This document shows positions 1 to 10,659 of a stretch of 64,000 nt of DNA, one piece after another. A program made the position numbers and the translations under genes. Positions within the stretch are counted from its first letter, which is position 1. Each line of letters begins with the position of its first letter. Below the pieces are notes generated by a model. It did not search any database and was not told the DNA's origin. It saw nothing but the letters and a program-made list of their open reading frames with translations. The stretch lies in the NCBI RefSeq assembly GCF_002752165.1, contig NZ_MOMB01000051.1, positions 33,399-97,398 on the forward strand, written 5' to 3'. This stretch comes from Erwinia sp. OLFS4. GTDB lineage: Bacteria > Pseudomonadota > Gammaproteobacteria > Enterobacterales > Enterobacteriaceae.

Positions 1-76
1 CATGCCCCAGCGAACGCGCCAGCATTGCCAGCCCCCCCATGAAAGTGCCACAGATACCAAGGATATGAATACGCAT
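1..76 (-). CDS. mpl: Mpl murein tripeptide ligase, N-terminal fragment (cut by window edge)
   Basis: UDP-N-acetylmuramate:L-alanyl-gamma-D-glutamyl-meso-diaminopimelate ligase recycles cell-wall tripeptide in the cytoplasm. Only the first 25 codons are present. They read MRIHILGICGTFMGGLAMLA and continue RSLGH, which matches the start of the E. coli enzyme, including the G-x-x-G-T-F-M-G-G nucleotide-binding loop. An in-frame ATG four codons upstream (position 88) exists, but the internal ATG at 76 matches the known start. The gene is divergent from fbp, as in E. coli. Confidence 0.9.
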   Translation of the reverse strand, partial: MRIHILGICGTFMGGLAMLARSLGH

Positions 77-244
77 AAGAAGATCCATTTTCAAAAAAAA
101 AGTTCGCGCACAGTGTAGCGTTCTCGTGACCATGAAGAAACGGATTTAGCCTATGGCCTTTGTCATTCAATCCGCTAAACTGCCGGGGTACGTTAATGCA
201 TGTTATCAATGCTGCCCCTCAACCGTAGATTCAGGGATTGTGTT

Positions 245-1243
245 ATGAAAACGTTAGGCGAATTTATCGTCGAAAAGCAACACGACTTTCCTCACGCCAC
301 TGGCGAACTGACGGCGTTGATTTCCGCTATCAAGCTGGGCGCCAAAATTATCCATCGCGATATCAATAAAGCAGGATTAGTGGATATCCTTGGCGCTAAT
401 GGTGAAGAAAACATTCAGGGCGAACAGCAAATGAAGCTCGATTTGTTCGCCAACGAAAAACTTAAAGCCGCCCTGAAAGCCCGCGGAATTGTCGCCGGTA
501 TTGCCTCAGAAGAAGAAGACGAAATTGTTATCTTTGAAGGCGTTGAAAACGGTAAGTACGTGGTGCTGATGGACCCACTGGACGGTTCGTCTAACATTGA
601 TGTTAATGTCTCGGTAGGCACCATTTTTTCTATCTATCGTCGCATCACGCCGCCGGGAACCCCGGTGACCGAAGAAGATTTCCTGCAGCCCGGCAGCGCA
701 CAGGTTGCTGCTGGCTATGTGGTTTATGGTTCTTCCACCATGCTGGTTTACACCACCGGCTGCGGAGTACACGCGTTCACCTACGATCCATCCCTTGGCG
801 TATTCTGCCTGAGTCAGGAACAAATGCGTTTTCCGGCGAAGGGAAAAACCTACTCAATTAATGAAGGTAACTACATTCGCTTTCCGCAAGGGGTGAAAAA
901 GTATCTGAAATTCTGTCAGGAAGAAGATAAGAGCACCGATCGCCCCTATACCACCCGTTATATTGGATCGCTGGTGGCCGATTTTCACCGCAACCTGCTG
1001 AAAGGTGGCATCTACCTGTATCCCAGTACTGCCAGCCATCCTACCGGCAAGCTGCGTCTGCTGTATGAATGCAATCCAATGGCGTTTCTGGCAGAGCAGG
1101 CTGGCGGAAAAGCCAGCGACGGCGCGCGCCGTATTCTTGACCTGCAGCCAAAAGCCCTGCACGAGCGCTGTCCATTCTTTGTCGGCAATCAGCACATGGT
1201 AGAGGATGTTGAACGCTTCCTGCGTGAGTATCCCGACAACTAA
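245..1243 (+). CDS. fbp: Fructose-1,6-bisphosphatase class I
   Basis: This cytoplasmic gluconeogenic enzyme hydrolyses fructose-1,6-bisphosphate to fructose-6-phosphate; the family is Mg-dependent and AMP-inhibited. The 332-residue product has the same length as E. coli Fbp and is near identical along its whole length. The metal-binding signature [10 protein letters not shown] starts at residue 110 and an acidic SEEEDE run precedes it. I chose the ATG at 245 ([11 protein letters not shown]) over the upstream ATG at 200 because it matches the E. coli start. It is divergent from mpl and followed by ppa in the same direction with a hairpin between them. Confidence 0.97.
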   Translation: MKTLGEFIVEKQHDFPHATGELTALISAIKLGAKIIHRDINKAGLVDILGANGEENIQGEQQMKLDLFANEKLKAALKARGIVAGIASEEEDEIVIFEGVENGKYVVLMDPLDGSSNIDVNVSVGTIFSIYRRITPPGTPVTEEDFLQPGSAQVAAGYVVYGSSTMLVYTTGCGVHAFTYDPSLGVFCLSQEQMRFPAKGKTYSINEGNYIRFPQGVKKYLKFCQEEDKSTDRPYTTRYIGSLVADFHRNLLKGGIYLYPSTASHPTGKLRLLYECNPMAFLAEQAGGKASDGARRILDLQPKALHERCPFFVGNQHMVEDVERFLREYPDN

Positions 1244-1296
1244 GCCCCTGACGCCAGCATTACGCCTTAACCCGCCTGAGTATTTTACCCAGGCGC

Positions 1297-1320
1297 AGCC
1301 GGGGTTACCCTAACCCGGCT
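1297..1320 (+). terminator. Hairpin after fbp, no U-tract
   Basis: An inverted repeat with arms at 1297-1307 and 1311-1320 (AGCCGGGGTTA / TAACCCGGCT, one bulged G) lies 53 bp after the fbp stop. It is not followed by a T-run, so it may be a processing or pausing hairpin rather than a true intrinsic terminator. Confidence 0.35.
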
Positions 1321-1374
1321 TATGGTGCAATCCGAAAACGTAAAAAGGGGAAGAAAGTTTGGCGGGGGGTTGGC

Positions 1375-1380
1375 TATAAT
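1375..1380 (+). promoter_or_regulatory. Candidate sigma-70 -10 box of ppa
   Basis: A perfect TATAAT lies 37 bp before the ppa start codon. No good -35 hexamer is seen 16-18 bp upstream, so only the -10 element is called. Confidence 0.55.
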
Positions 1381-1416
1381 GAGCGTCACTTTTGAGACTA
1401 CGTAAAGGAATTTATC

Positions 1417-1947
1417 ATGAGTTTGAACCAGGTGCCTGCGGGTAAAGACCTGCCAGAAGATATCTACGTTGTAATTGAAATCCCGGCAAACGCCGACCCG
1501 ATTAAATATGAAGTGGACAAAGCGTCCGGTGCGCTGTTTGTTGACCGTTTCATGTCTACCGCCATGTTCTATCCCTGCAACTATGGCTATATCAACCACA
1601 CCCTTTCTCTGGACGGCGATCCGGTTGACGTGCTGGTCCCTACGCCTTATCCACTGCAGCCGGGTTCAGTGGTACGTTGCCGCCCGGTTGGCGTGCTGAA
1701 AATGACCGATGAATCTGGTGAAGACGCCAAACTGGTTGCCGTTCCTCACAGCAAACTGTCGAAAGAGTACGACCATATTAAAGATGTTAACGATCTGCCA
1801 GAACTGCTGCGCGGTCAGATTACCCACTTCTTTGAGCACTACAAAGATTTGGAAAAGGGTAAATGGGTAAAAGTCGACGGCTGGGATAACGCTGCCGCGG
1901 CTAAAGCGGAAATCCTCGCCTCTTTTGAGCGCGCGGCAAAAAAATAA
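1417..1947 (+). CDS. ppa: Inorganic pyrophosphatase (family I)
   Basis: The enzyme hydrolyses pyrophosphate to two phosphates, pulling biosynthetic reactions forward in the cytoplasm; the family forms Mg-dependent homohexamers. The 176-residue product equals the E. coli length. The DGDPVDV metal-binding signature covers residues 66-72. The start is supported by AAAGGA seven bases upstream and by the expected N-terminus [13 protein letters not shown]. The gene is single-cistron, with its own -10 box upstream and a strong terminator downstream. Confidence 0.97.
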   Translation: MSLNQVPAGKDLPEDIYVVIEIPANADPIKYEVDKASGALFVDRFMSTAMFYPCNYGYINHTLSLDGDPVDVLVPTPYPLQPGSVVRCRPVGVLKMTDESGEDAKLVAVPHSKLSKEYDHIKDVNDLPELLRGQITHFFEHYKDLEKGKWVKVDGWDNAAAAKAEILASFERAAKK

Positions 1948-1963
1948 CCGCCCGCTTCTGATT

Positions 1964-1992
1964 AACACCGCGGCCTGCCGCGGTGTTTTTTT
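1964..1992 (+). terminator. Intrinsic terminator of ppa
   Basis: A perfect 10-bp stem, AACACCGCGG / CCGCGGTGTT, has a 4-base loop and runs into seven Ts. It sits 16 bp after the ppa stop codon. Confidence 0.92.
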
Positions 1993-2110
1993 CCATTGCG
2001 GCGGCGGAGACGCTTTTCACAGGATCAAACCATCAACAGTATCCGCGCCCCGGCGGCCCGCTGTTGTCATCTGTTGCATAACGCAGCCAATCGCCTGCGG
2101 CGCCAGGGTT

Positions 2111-2116
2111 TATAAT
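2111..2116 (+). promoter_or_regulatory. Candidate -10 box for the LprI-like gene
   Basis: A TATAAT hexamer lies 38 bp upstream of the start codon at 2155. The -35 region is weak (CAATCG at 17 bp spacing). Confidence 0.45.
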
Positions 2117-2154
2117 TATCACCTATGCTGTTTCCAACCCCGAGGAGAGTCATT

Positions 2155-2538
2155 ATGCAAAAGCTGATGGTTGCCGCATTGCTATTTCTGCCTTTAACTC
2201 CGGCTCTGGCCGTGGATTGTGATAACGCGTCCAGCCAGTCAGAGATGAATCAATGTGCCAGTGAAGAGTATAAAAAAGCCGACGATGAACTGAATTCAGT
2301 CTATAAACAAACCCTGAAATCCACCTCCGGCAAGCAAAAAACGCTGCTACAGCAAGCGCAAAAAAAATGGATTAGCTACCGTGATGCGGACTGTCATTTT
2401 CAGACGTTTAAATCAATGGGCGGCTCGCTGTGGTCAATGAATGTCTCTGGTTGTCTCAGAGATAAAACCCGTCAGCGAACCTCCGAGCTAAAAAACATGC
2501 TGAATTGTCCTGAAGGAGATGTCAGCTGCCCGCTGTGA
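2155..2538 (+). CDS. Secreted LprI/YecT-like (DUF1311) protein
   Basis: A 127-residue precursor with a clear Sec signal peptide (MQKLMVAALLFLPLTPALA, then VDCDN) is predicted to be periplasmic. The mature part has the DUF1311/LprI pattern: an N-terminal C-x(13)-C pair, a helix rich in Lys and Gln with the Q-x-x-W-x-x-Y-R-D motif, and C-terminal cysteines. LprI of Mycobacterium inhibits lysozyme, but most enterobacterial members are uncharacterised, so a role in lysozyme resistance is inference. The ATG at 2155 is preceded by GAGGAG; an upstream ATG at 2125 would bury the signal peptide. The gene stands alone between ppa and the convergent ytfP. Confidence 0.8.
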   Translation: MQKLMVAALLFLPLTPALAVDCDNASSQSEMNQCASEEYKKADDELNSVYKQTLKSTSGKQKTLLQQAQKKWISYRDADCHFQTFKSMGGSLWSMNVSGCLRDKTRQRTSELKNMLNCPEGDVSCPL

Positions 2539-2558
2539 AAAAAAGCGGCTAACGCCGC
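2538..2558 (-). terminator. Intrinsic terminator of the tamA-tamB-ytfP transcript
   Basis: On the minus strand, GCGGC-GTTA-GCCGC is followed by seven Us. It lies about 90 bp beyond the ytfP stop and overlaps the 3' end of the convergent LprI-like gene. Confidence 0.7.
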
Positions 2559-2646
2559 ATGTTACAGTCGGTGTAAATCACCTTATCATCACAAAGGTGA
2601 CGCCTGCTGCGGCGTGCAGCGTCACGATGCTGCCCCCGCCGCCCCT

Positions 2647-2994
2647 TTAAGCCTCTTTATCGCGCGCCAGCCAGTCACCGCTGACAATGCGTTTGCGTCC
2701 GGTTACCGGCCGCTGATAAACGTACAGCCAGGCAGACCCAAAGGGGGTGGCGATCAGTTCGCGCTTATACTCTCCCCCCTTACTGCGTAATGCATCGAGC
2801 TCTGCCAGCATGGTGGCATCAATGCGATAGACTTCGCAGTAGACGTTACCTGTCCCTTTAATCACGCCCGGATAATGCCCCAGACTGTAGAGCTCATAGC
2901 CATCGATCACATGATCGCCAAGCCATTGCCCATTCGTCATCCAGTGGCTGTTGCCCTGCTCACGCCGTAAACTACCGTAGACAATAATTCGCAT
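2647..2994 (-). CDS. ytfP: YtfP, gamma-glutamylcyclotransferase-fold protein
   Basis: A 115-residue cytoplasmic protein of the GGCT/AIG2-like fold. Family members cyclise gamma-glutamyl amines, but the substrate of YtfP is not known. The N-terminal V-Y-G-S-L-R motif (residues 5-10) forms the substrate-binding loop of this fold, and the R-S-K-G-G-E-Y segment carries the likely catalytic glutamate. It is collinear with E. coli YtfP. It starts two bases after the tamB stop codon, so it is the last gene of the tamA-tamB-ytfP operon. Confidence 0.9.
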   Translation of the reverse strand: MRIIVYGSLRREQGNSHWMTNGQWLGDHVIDGYELYSLGHYPGVIKGTGNVYCEVYRIDATMLAELDALRSKGGEYKRELIATPFGSAWLYVYQRPVTGRKRIVSGDWLARDKEA

Positions 2995-2996
2995 TG

Positions 2997-5900
2997 CTAA
3001 AACTCAAACTGATAGAGCACATCAAGTGCCTGGTCGAGACCAGAGACCGCTTCAAGATACAGCTTAGGCATCAGCCGGTATCGTAATGTTAATGTTGCCA
3101 GAGAATCAAATATGCCAACACCGTATTTAACCTGCAAGCCCGGAAGAACATAACCACTGACCTGAACCTGCTGACTGTCACCAACACCGGTGGTATCGAG
3201 CGCCAGATTGCTGACACCGAAGGTTTCACCGATTTTCCCCATAACCTGCCCCGTCTGGGCAACGCCTAAGCCCAGCAGAGCGGAAGTCACAGCGCCGTCA
3301 CCACCGCTACTGTCAAGCCCCTGGCCACGCAGAAGATAGGAAAGCGCCTCCTGCTGCGACATTGCCGGGTCTGAAAACACTTCCGCTTTCGGCTGATCCG
3401 CCAGCCCGGTAACCCGCAGTCCCGCTACAACATCGTTTTCAGTGGCTTCCGGATTACGGATAGCTTCAATGTTGAGATAAGGCTGGTCAGGCGGCCCGGC
3501 AAACTGCAATTCACCTTTACGAATAATCAGATCCTGACCATAGGCGCGAAAACGACCATCAGGGATATTAATCTGGCCATTCAGACCCAGCCCACGCCGA
3601 TCCTGCACCAGTTTAAGATCGCGATTAAGCTTCGCTTTAAGTCCAAAAGCATTAAGGCGCACATCGTTACCCACATGGATTATCAGGTTACTGTTAATTG
3701 GGATCGCCGTGGTTTTCGGCGCGACTGGCTGCAAATGCTCATCCAGCAGCACTTCATCAGACGACACGCCCACCGCGCTCGGCGGTACATCCTGCACCGA
3801 AATCCGTGCCCAGGGAATATCCACCCGGCCATTGAGATTCAGTAAATCTGGCGTGGCTTCAAAAACCAGATCCGGTGAAACGTCCATCCGCACCATCGGC
3901 GGGACGATGACCCGGATTCTGTCGCCTTTTGCCGCAACACGCGCACGCCAGGCCGCCAGATTGCTCCAGTCAGCATCGCCATTAAGATTGAGCTGGCCTT
4001 TTGCTGTCTGTAATAACCCTTCCAGCGTCGAACGCATGCCGTTAAACTGCATCGTGATATTTGCATTCCTGAGGTCAACAGGCATCACGCTGGCATCAAC
4101 CCGGGCATCCCTCAGCGCCAGCTGACCAAACACCTGCGGACGTTGCAAATTGCCGCCAAGCCGTAGCTGACTGTTGAGGGTACCGCTGATTGATTCCCCC
4201 TTCGCCAGCGCCGGATTAAGCAGAGCCAGCGACAGATTCTGTATGTTAACGTTGCCACCGAGCTGACGCCGCCCCTGCGGGTCGGTAATCTGCAGATTAC
4301 CTGTCAGCTGCCCGTTGTTGGCAATATGTATCAGCCAGTCAAGCTGTGCACGATTATTACGCAACGCGGCATTCAGGTTCAGGGTATCAAAGGCGACCGG
4401 CAGCTGATTACCCTGAACATTCTGCGTCACCTTAACCCCGTTGCCTTTTAGCGAAACCTGTCCCTGTGGCAGACCGCCATCTGCCGTCCAGCTCAGGTTT
4501 GCCGAGCCATTAAATACCCCGGCAAGCCGGGTATCTTCGCTAAGAAAGGGCTTTAGCATTGCCAGGTCAAAGCGTTTTAAATCGATACGGGCATGCCCAG
4601 CCGGCCCGGCTTCAATAGTTTGCGGCACGCAAAGTTCAGCGTCAGGATTCAGCCAGCAATGCGGGCCGATACTGACCGTCTGCTTTTTGTTGAGATAGTC
4701 CAGTGCTATTGCCCGGGTCAGCCGCCACTCGCCGACCGGTGTGTTGAAAAAAGTATTATTCAGCGTCCCGCTCCAGCGTTCAGCATGGCGATCAAAGTGA
4801 CCATTGAGCGCCAGCTGACCGGAAACCGGTTGCCCCTTAACCGACAGGTTAAGCCGATGCTGTTTTTCGTTACCCTGCGCCTCCAGATTAAGTTCGCTAA
4901 TCTCCAGCGCATCCTGTTTGATCTGCCCGATATGCAAAGCCAGTTTACCCTGTATCTGATCGCCGGATGTCACATCACCGTCCAGCTTAATACCGGCAAT
5001 ATTCAGCTGCTGCCAGCGCAGATTACGGGCGCTCAGATTAGCCAGCAGCTGGGGTTTTTGCAAAGAACCCCGGGCTTTCAGGGTACCTTCCGCGTGCCCG
5101 CCAAGACCGGGCAGAGCATTATCCAGCCGCGGCGCATTAATGATGGCATCCAGCGCCAGCGTCTGTTTAAGGCTACCTTTAACATCAATATGGTTTGCAC
5201 CCAGCGCAATACTGATGCCCGGAATGTCCCACTGGTTGTAGCTGTTACCGTACAAGGACCCCTGCACCTTCACCGCGTTTTGTTTCACGTTGCCTTTTAA
5301 CGCCAGCTCCGGCATGCGCAGCTGCCAGCTATCGCCATACAGGCTGCCGCGCGTGGTCATTTTGCCGTCCAGTTTTGCCGGCCAGTCCGGATAGTGCTTT
5401 GCGGTATTAATGTTGTTAAGCGTCAGCTCACTACGCCAGCTTATTGACTTGCTCCAGTCAACCAGCGCCTTGAGATCAACGCTGCCCTGTAAAACGGCAA
5501 CGTGTAGCTTATCCAGCGCAAACTGATTCAGGTTGCCTTTACCATCCAGATTAACGTTAGCAGGCGGTAGTCCGGCACCATTTACAGCCGCTTTCAACGC
5601 CATGCGATAATCAGTGGCTTTACCGGTAAAGTTGAAAGCAAAATGATCAACCTGATATTGCGCCTGACCACTCAGCGGCCAGCGCAGATGCGGACTGTTT
5701 AACGCCAGCGTCAGCGGCAGCCCCGGCGTTGCCAGCTCAGTTTGTCCCTGTAACGTAGCAGCCAGTGGACCAGACAGATTTAGCGCCAGCCGGGTCTGTT
5801 TTCGCATTGCCCCGCTCAGCACCAGCTTCAGCTTTTCCCCTTTCAGTGGCGCCATGTTAAGTATGCTGTTAAGGGTCAGATTCAGCGGCCAGTCGCCGCT

Positions 5901-6755
5901 CAGCTCGGCCTCGCCGCTGGCGTTAACCTGTCCCATGGATGAATCAACATCCAGCGTGGTTAACTGCAGATGGCGTTCACTGGTTCGTGCTTTAATCTCC
6001 AGCCGGTTGATGGCCAGATCGCTGCCACCGGTAACACGCAGCTGCTCAGCCAGAATCTGCTGAACATCAATATCCAGCGGTAAGCGGAAGTCAGGCAGTG
6101 GCGGTAACAACGGCCCGGCAAACAGCGCATTGAGTTGTTCACCCAACGGCGTGGCGTTGGGATCTTTTTTCTCCGGCGGCGGTGCGGCGGCGTTTTTCGG
6201 CAGGCTGACCAGCAGACTCTGAAGATGGCCAGGCGTCAGCGTCAGGGAACGTCCCTGCCAGGCCATGCCAATGCTAAAATCAGCCAGTGAGATTGCCGTT
6301 TCATCAACCTTAACATTGACATTGTGCAGCGCCAGACGGGTCAGCGTTAGTGGCCATGGCGTACTGATTTCGCCCGCGCTTTGCGTCTCCTCCTCTGCCT
6401 CCGGGGCCGCCGGGGCCGCCGGGGCGAGTTTTTTACTGTCAACGCTGATATCCACGTCGCTGAGCGACAGATCATTAATACAAAATGCACTGTGTTTCAG
6501 GCAGCCGAGGTTTAGCGCCAGATGAAAACGGCCCACCGAAGTCGTCACCCCAGGCATCTCATAACGCAGGTTGCTGACGGTCAGGTCACGCCAGCCTCCC
6601 TTAACGTTCTCAACGGAAAACCCTGGCACCCAGCGGCCCGCAGCATTGAATAGCAGATGTAATCCCGGTGCGGTGCCTATCAGAAATGCAAAACCGGCCA
6701 GCAACAGCAGTAAAAAAATCATCACCCCGATCAGGGCCTTTTTCCATCGCCTCAT
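2997..6755 (-). CDS. tamB: TamB, inner-membrane/periplasmic component of the TAM complex
   Basis: The 1252-residue protein is close to the E. coli length (about 1260). It has an N-terminal membrane anchor (residues about 7-27), then a very long beta-rich periplasmic region, then the conserved C-terminal TamB/DUF490 domain ending in aromatic residues (YQFEF). TamB spans the periplasm, partners TamA in the outer membrane, and is implicated in autotransporter assembly and anterograde phospholipid transport. Its ATG overlaps the tamA stop by four bases, indicating translational coupling. An Ala/Pro/Glu-rich linker lies around residues 110-125. Confidence 0.96.
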   Translation of the reverse strand: MRRWKKALIGVMIFLLLLLAGFAFLIGTAPGLHLLFNAAGRWVPGFSVENVKGGWRDLTVSNLRYEMPGVTTSVGRFHLALNLGCLKHSAFCINDLSLSDVDISVDSKKLAPAAPAAPEAEEETQSAGEISTPWPLTLTRLALHNVNVKVDETAISLADFSIGMAWQGRSLTLTPGHLQSLLVSLPKNAAAPPPEKKDPNATPLGEQLNALFAGPLLPPLPDFRLPLDIDVQQILAEQLRVTGGSDLAINRLEIKARTSERHLQLTTLDVDSSMGQVNASGEAELSGDWPLNLTLNSILNMAPLKGEKLKLVLSGAMRKQTRLALNLSGPLAATLQGQTELATPGLPLTLALNSPHLRWPLSGQAQYQVDHFAFNFTGKATDYRMALKAAVNGAGLPPANVNLDGKGNLNQFALDKLHVAVLQGSVDLKALVDWSKSISWRSELTLNNINTAKHYPDWPAKLDGKMTTRGSLYGDSWQLRMPELALKGNVKQNAVKVQGSLYGNSYNQWDIPGISIALGANHIDVKGSLKQTLALDAIINAPRLDNALPGLGGHAEGTLKARGSLQKPQLLANLSARNLRWQQLNIAGIKLDGDVTSGDQIQGKLALHIGQIKQDALEISELNLEAQGNEKQHRLNLSVKGQPVSGQLALNGHFDRHAERWSGTLNNTFFNTPVGEWRLTRAIALDYLNKKQTVSIGPHCWLNPDAELCVPQTIEAGPAGHARIDLKRFDLAMLKPFLSEDTRLAGVFNGSANLSWTADGGLPQGQVSLKGNGVKVTQNVQGNQLPVAFDTLNLNAALRNNRAQLDWLIHIANNGQLTGNLQITDPQGRRQLGGNVNIQNLSLALLNPALAKGESISGTLNSQLRLGGNLQRPQVFGQLALRDARVDASVMPVDLRNANITMQFNGMRSTLEGLLQTAKGQLNLNGDADWSNLAAWRARVAAKGDRIRVIVPPMVRMDVSPDLVFEATPDLLNLNGRVDIPWARISVQDVPPSAVGVSSDEVLLDEHLQPVAPKTTAIPINSNLIIHVGNDVRLNAFGLKAKLNRDLKLVQDRRGLGLNGQINIPDGRFRAYGQDLIIRKGELQFAGPPDQPYLNIEAIRNPEATENDVVAGLRVTGLADQPKAEVFSDPAMSQQEALSYLLRGQGLDSSGGDGAVTSALLGLGVAQTGQVMGKIGETFGVSNLALDTTGVGDSQQVQVSGYVLPGLQVKYGVGIFDSLATLTLRYRLMPKLYLEAVSGLDQALDVLYQFEF

Positions 6756-8488
6756 AGTTCAGGCCCCAGACCGATATAAAACTGCACGTCACGTTCCTCA
6801 TCATCACCAATCGCCCGGGCGATATCCAGCTTGATGGGGCCAACCGGCGACTGCCAGCGCACGCCAACCCCGGCACCGGTTTTAAAATTACTCTGCCGGA
6901 TATCATTCACCGCTTCGCCAGAATCAATAAATACCGCCCCCCACCATTTTCCGGTCAGGTTGTACTGGTATTCAAATGAGCCGGTTGCCAGTTTAGATGC
7001 CCCGGTCAGCTTACCAGCCGCATCGCGCGGGGAAATACCTTTGTATTTGTAACCACGGATACTGCGATCGCCACCGGCAAAAAAGCGCAGGTCCGGCGGC
7101 ACCCGGTCGAAATCGCCGGTTTCGATCCAACCAAGGTCGCCACGGATTACAAAACGGTTTTTCTCGCCAAGGGTGCGAATCCACACATTCTGCGCCTGCA
7201 GCACCACGAAATTGATATCCGATCCCCAGCTGGTATCAGAAACATCAATCGAGTAACGCTGCGTGTCCCCCCAGGTCGGCATCAGGCCGCCACGCGAACG
7301 GGTGCGGTTAACGCTGACGCCCGGATAAAGCAGCATAGTCGTATTGGTGACATTAGCCTGGGTAAAGTGGTCCAGACTCCAGCGCAGATTGATGGCACGC
7401 TGCCAGCCGCTGGCAGCATCCCAGTAGCGTGATGCCGCCAGCGTGGTGGTATCAGAACGGGTATCGTTAAGGTCGGTTCGTTTCAGGCCGCCCTGCAGCA
7501 GGTAATATTGTTCCAGCGGACTCTTCAGCAATGGAATTTTATAGCTAAAACCAAGCTGTTGTTTCGGCGCTGAGATATTGGCGCTGGTGCTGAAACTGTG
7601 GCCACGGGAATTCACCCATGGGCGTTTCCAGGTCGCTTTTACCCGTGGGCCAACGTCGGTTGAGTAACCAACCCCGGTTTCAATGGTATTCTTAGTGCGA
7701 GGCGTGAGCACGCCTTCAAGCGGCAGTATTTTACTTTGACGACCGCGTTCAAACTCCGGGGCGACTACCACGGAATTAAACCAGCCGGTGGCCGACAGCC
7801 GGCGATTAAGTTCAGCAAGATCGGCTGAATCGTAATAGTCACCGTGGTGAAACGGCACCAGATTTTGCAGATAACGCGGATCAATCTGGCCGCCGGTAAA
7901 TCTGACATCGCCAAAACGGTAGCGTTGTCCGCTATCGTAATCAATATTCCAGAACGCTTCATCAAGCGGCACAGAGACGCCCAGCTCGCTCCTGAGATAG
8001 GTGCCATCAAAATAACCTTTACGCAGCGCCAGGTTACTCAGCGAGGTTTTAAAACCGTCGTAAGTACCGTGATTAAGGATAGTCCCCGGTTTCGGTTGTC
8101 CGTTGCTGACCAGCGTCTGAAAATCTCCATCGTCACGCGCACCACCGCGCAAAATCACCGTAGTTTTAGCTATATGCACCGGGGTTCCGGGATTGACGCG
8201 CGCATACAGCACCTGGCGCTTACCCCCTGCCGGTGGTGGACTTAGCTGAAAATTGATCGTCGGCTGATAGTAACCAAGAGCTTTCAGTCCCTGTTTGATC
8301 GCCTCACTAACACGGGCACGAAAACGCCCATCTGCGGTGACTTCATCACCACTTATCGTGGAAAGGCGTGCCCTGACATTTTTTTCTAATTCGCCGGATA
8401 ATCCTTCAACCTGTAACCGGACGGCCGCCTGCACCGACGGAACCGCCATAGCCAGGCAGAACATGCAATACAGATAAATTCGTGGCAC
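6752..8488 (-). CDS. tamA: TamA, Omp85-family outer-membrane barrel
   Basis: A 578-residue outer-membrane protein that forms the barrel of the translocation and assembly module with TamB. A signal peptide (about residues 1-21) is followed by POTRA repeats and a 16-strand Omp85 barrel with the family motif I-R-G-Y-K-Y in the lid-lock loop. I place the start at a GTG (8488) because AGGAG lies five bases upstream and the length then matches E. coli TamA (577). The upstream ATG at 8581 would add 31 residues before the signal peptide. It is first in the tamA-tamB-ytfP operon. The divergent neighbour is paeA, with msrA absent between them. Confidence 0.95.
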   Translation of the reverse strand: MPRIYLYCMFCLAMAVPSVQAAVRLQVEGLSGELEKNVRARLSTISGDEVTADGRFRARVSEAIKQGLKALGYYQPTINFQLSPPPAGGKRQVLYARVNPGTPVHIAKTTVILRGGARDDGDFQTLVSNGQPKPGTILNHGTYDGFKTSLSNLALRKGYFDGTYLRSELGVSVPLDEAFWNIDYDSGQRYRFGDVRFTGGQIDPRYLQNLVPFHHGDYYDSADLAELNRRLSATGWFNSVVVAPEFERGRQSKILPLEGVLTPRTKNTIETGVGYSTDVGPRVKATWKRPWVNSRGHSFSTSANISAPKQQLGFSYKIPLLKSPLEQYYLLQGGLKRTDLNDTRSDTTTLAASRYWDAASGWQRAINLRWSLDHFTQANVTNTTMLLYPGVSVNRTRSRGGLMPTWGDTQRYSIDVSDTSWGSDINFVVLQAQNVWIRTLGEKNRFVIRGDLGWIETGDFDRVPPDLRFFAGGDRSIRGYKYKGISPRDAAGKLTGASKLATGSFEYQYNLTGKWWGAVFIDSGEAVNDIRQSNFKTGAGVGVRWQSPVGPIKLDIARAIGDDEERDVQFYIGLGPEL

Positions 8489-9127
8489 GCTTACTCCTGT
8501 TATCGTCGCCAGCCCTGATACCAGGGAATTTCTTGTCATTAAATCGCAATTTACAGCGGCGTGCGGCAAAAGCGCTGCCACAACAGGTGATAACTCAGTG
8601 AAATTACTGCTGTTAAGACCCTACCGGTGAGGTAAGAAAGTCTCATATTGTTGCCTATTGTGGTCAAAGTGACCACAGGACACAACCGCAGATAACGCAA
8701 TTCTCAATGCCGGGTGGTAAACGACTGCGATAATTTTTACCACCGACACCAGCGGCAACGCCCCGGCTCTCCAGCCAGTCAGGCCCAATGCCGGCGAAAA
8801 AAGAGGGATTTTCACCCGAAACATTATCGGTAAAAATAACGATGACAGCGCCATTCTGTAGCGAAAAGGATAAATAACGGTGCCGCCTGCATAAAATCCT
8901 GGCAGCGTCCGGGATGTGGTTGCCAGCGACGGCAATTGTAAGCCGCCCCCGGCAAGGCTATAATCTGCTCACAAGTTGCAATCGCGACCTGTCAATCCTC
9001 TCTGCTCCGACCGCCAAAGCGTGTCGTACTGGCGCAGACATTTTTGGCACGGATAGCTGAGACACCCGGATTTTCACCTCCAGTTGCCCAGGCCAAAGAT
9101 GACAAGTTTACGAATGATGGAATGGAT
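8489..9127. other. Gene-free interval between tamA and paeA
   Basis: This 639-bp divergent spacer holds the paeA promoter (8936-8964) and its long 5' untranslated region. In E. coli the msrA gene lies between these two genes; I see no MsrA-like reading frame here in any frame. An open frame at 8621-8935 on the minus strand has no recognisable domain or ribosome-binding site and was not called. Confidence 0.6.
8936..8964 (+). promoter_or_regulatory. Sigma-70 promoter of paeA
   Basis: TTGTAA (8936-8941) and TATAAT (8959-8964) are separated by exactly 17 bp. The predicted start near 8971 leaves an untranslated leader of about 157 nt before the paeA ATG. Confidence 0.8.
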
Positions 9128-10453
9128 ATGTTAAATAGCTTGCTTGTCATACTGCTATTGATCGTAGTGAGTGCTTTTTTTTCACTGTCAGAAATTTCGC
9201 TGGCTGCCGCACGGAAAATTAAGCTGAAGTTACTGGCCGATGAAGGCAATATTAACGCCCAGCGTGTACTGAAAATGCAGGAATCACCGGGCACCTTTTT
9301 TACCGTTGTGCAGATTGGCCTGAATGCGGTGGCAATCCTCGGTGGTATCGTCGGCGACGCCGCCTTTTCGCCGGCATTTCGCACCCTGTTTGTCCGGGTT
9401 ATGTCGCCAGAGCTGGCGGAGCAACTGAGCTTTATCTGCTCGTTTGTACTGGTGACCAGCCTGTTTATCCTGCTGGCGGACCTGACGCCTAAACGTATTG
9501 GTATGATTTCACCGGAAGCCATTTCGCTGAAAATCATTAATCCGATGCGCTTTTGCCTGCTGGTGTTCAGCCCGATGGTCTGGCTGTTTAACGGCCTGGC
9601 AAACATGATTTTTCGCCTGTTTAAAATTCCGATGGTGCGTAAAGATGATATCACCTCCGATGATATCTACGCCGTTGTGGAAGCCGGCGCGCTGGCCGGG
9701 GTATTACGTAAGCAGGAACATGAGCTGATTGAGAACGTGTTCGAACTGGAATCTCGCACGGTTCCCTCGTCGATGACATCCCGTGAAAACATTATCTGGT
9801 TCGATCTGCATGAGGACGAATCCAGCCTGAAAGGCAAAATTGCCTCCTATCCCCACTCCAAATTTCTGGTGTGTAATGAGAACATTGATAATGTCGTCGG
9901 CTACGTTGATTCAAAAGAGCTGCTGCTTAGAGTGCTGGGCAGCCAGAGTCTGACCCTTAACAGCGGGGTACAAATTCGTAACGCGCTGATCGTACCGGAC
10001 ACCCTGACGCTCTCCGAAGCGCTGGAAAGTTTTAAAGCTGCCGGCGAAGATTTCGCCGTCATTATGAACGAATATGCGCTGGTGGTTGGCATTATTACCC
10101 TCAACGACGTGATGACCACACTGATGGGTGATCTGGTCGGTCAGGGTATGGAAGAACAAATCGTCACCCGTGATGAAAACTCATGGCTGATTGAGGGCGG
10201 CACGCCGATCGATGACGTAATGCGCGTGCTGGATATTGATGAATTTCCACAGTCCGGTAACTATGAAACGATTGGTGGCTTCATGATGTTCATGCTGCGC
10301 AAGATCCCCAAACGTACCGACTTCGTCAAGTTTCATGGCTATAAGTTTGAAGTGGTCGATATTGACAGCTACCGCATCGATCAGCTGCTGGTGACCCGGA
10401 TTAACCCACGGCCAATAACAACCAGCGTTCTGCCCAAAGCACTGGAAGAGTAA
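9128..10453 (+). CDS. paeA: PaeA (YtfL), putative putrescine/cadaverine exporter
   Basis: A 441-residue inner-membrane protein of the UPF0053/CorC-HlyC family. An N-terminal DUF21/CNNM transmembrane domain (about residues 1-190) is followed by a pair of CBS domains (about 200-335) and a C-terminal CorC/HlyC domain. E. coli YtfL has been reported to protect stationary-phase cells by exporting putrescine and cadaverine. Start: the ATG at 9128 gives MLNSLLVILLLIVVSAFFS, matching the E. coli N-terminus; an ATG two codons upstream is possible. Sequence identity to E. coli is very high in the CBS region. Confidence 0.93.
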   Translation: MLNSLLVILLLIVVSAFFSLSEISLAAARKIKLKLLADEGNINAQRVLKMQESPGTFFTVVQIGLNAVAILGGIVGDAAFSPAFRTLFVRVMSPELAEQLSFICSFVLVTSLFILLADLTPKRIGMISPEAISLKIINPMRFCLLVFSPMVWLFNGLANMIFRLFKIPMVRKDDITSDDIYAVVEAGALAGVLRKQEHELIENVFELESRTVPSSMTSRENIIWFDLHEDESSLKGKIASYPHSKFLVCNENIDNVVGYVDSKELLLRVLGSQSLTLNSGVQIRNALIVPDTLTLSEALESFKAAGEDFAVIMNEYALVVGIITLNDVMTTLMGDLVGQGMEEQIVTRDENSWLIEGGTPIDDVMRVLDIDEFPQSGNYETIGGFMMFMLRKIPKRTDFVKFHGYKFEVVDIDSYRIDQLLVTRINPRPITTSVLPKALEE

Positions 10454-10570
10454 AGAAGCCACAGAGACGATGGCTTTTCATCATTCAATCCCGACGTACA
10501 TTCCCGGCGTTGATTGCACGCCCGCGAGCCGCAGACTGTGGTAATTCTCTGCCAGAAACGACCAGCATAG

Positions 10571-10605
10571 AAGGTATTCCGGATTGCCATGATCCGGAAT
10601 ACCTG
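10571..10605. repeat. Perfect 13-bp inverted repeat between paeA and ytfK
   Basis: Arms 10572-10584 and 10592-10604 (AGGTATTCCGGAT and its exact complement) flank a 7-base loop. The element sits between the convergent 3' ends of paeA and ytfK. Neither strand has a U-tract after the stem, so it is not a standard terminator; it may protect the 3' ends of both mRNAs. Confidence 0.7.
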
Positions 10606-10659
10606 TCAGTAAGAAGAAGAGGTTTTCAACCGCATCGCCGCAGGGCGAGGGCTTTATGA

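Noticed and set aside
4593..5300. A 235-codon open frame on the plus strand inside tamB
   Set aside because: It lies wholly antisense to tamB, has no ribosome-binding site or recognisable domain, and arises from the codon structure of the real gene.
8621..8935. A 104-codon open frame on the minus strand in the tamA-paeA spacer
   Set aside because: No domain, no Shine-Dalgarno sequence and no MsrA similarity; it also ends beside the tamA upstream region with no operon logic.
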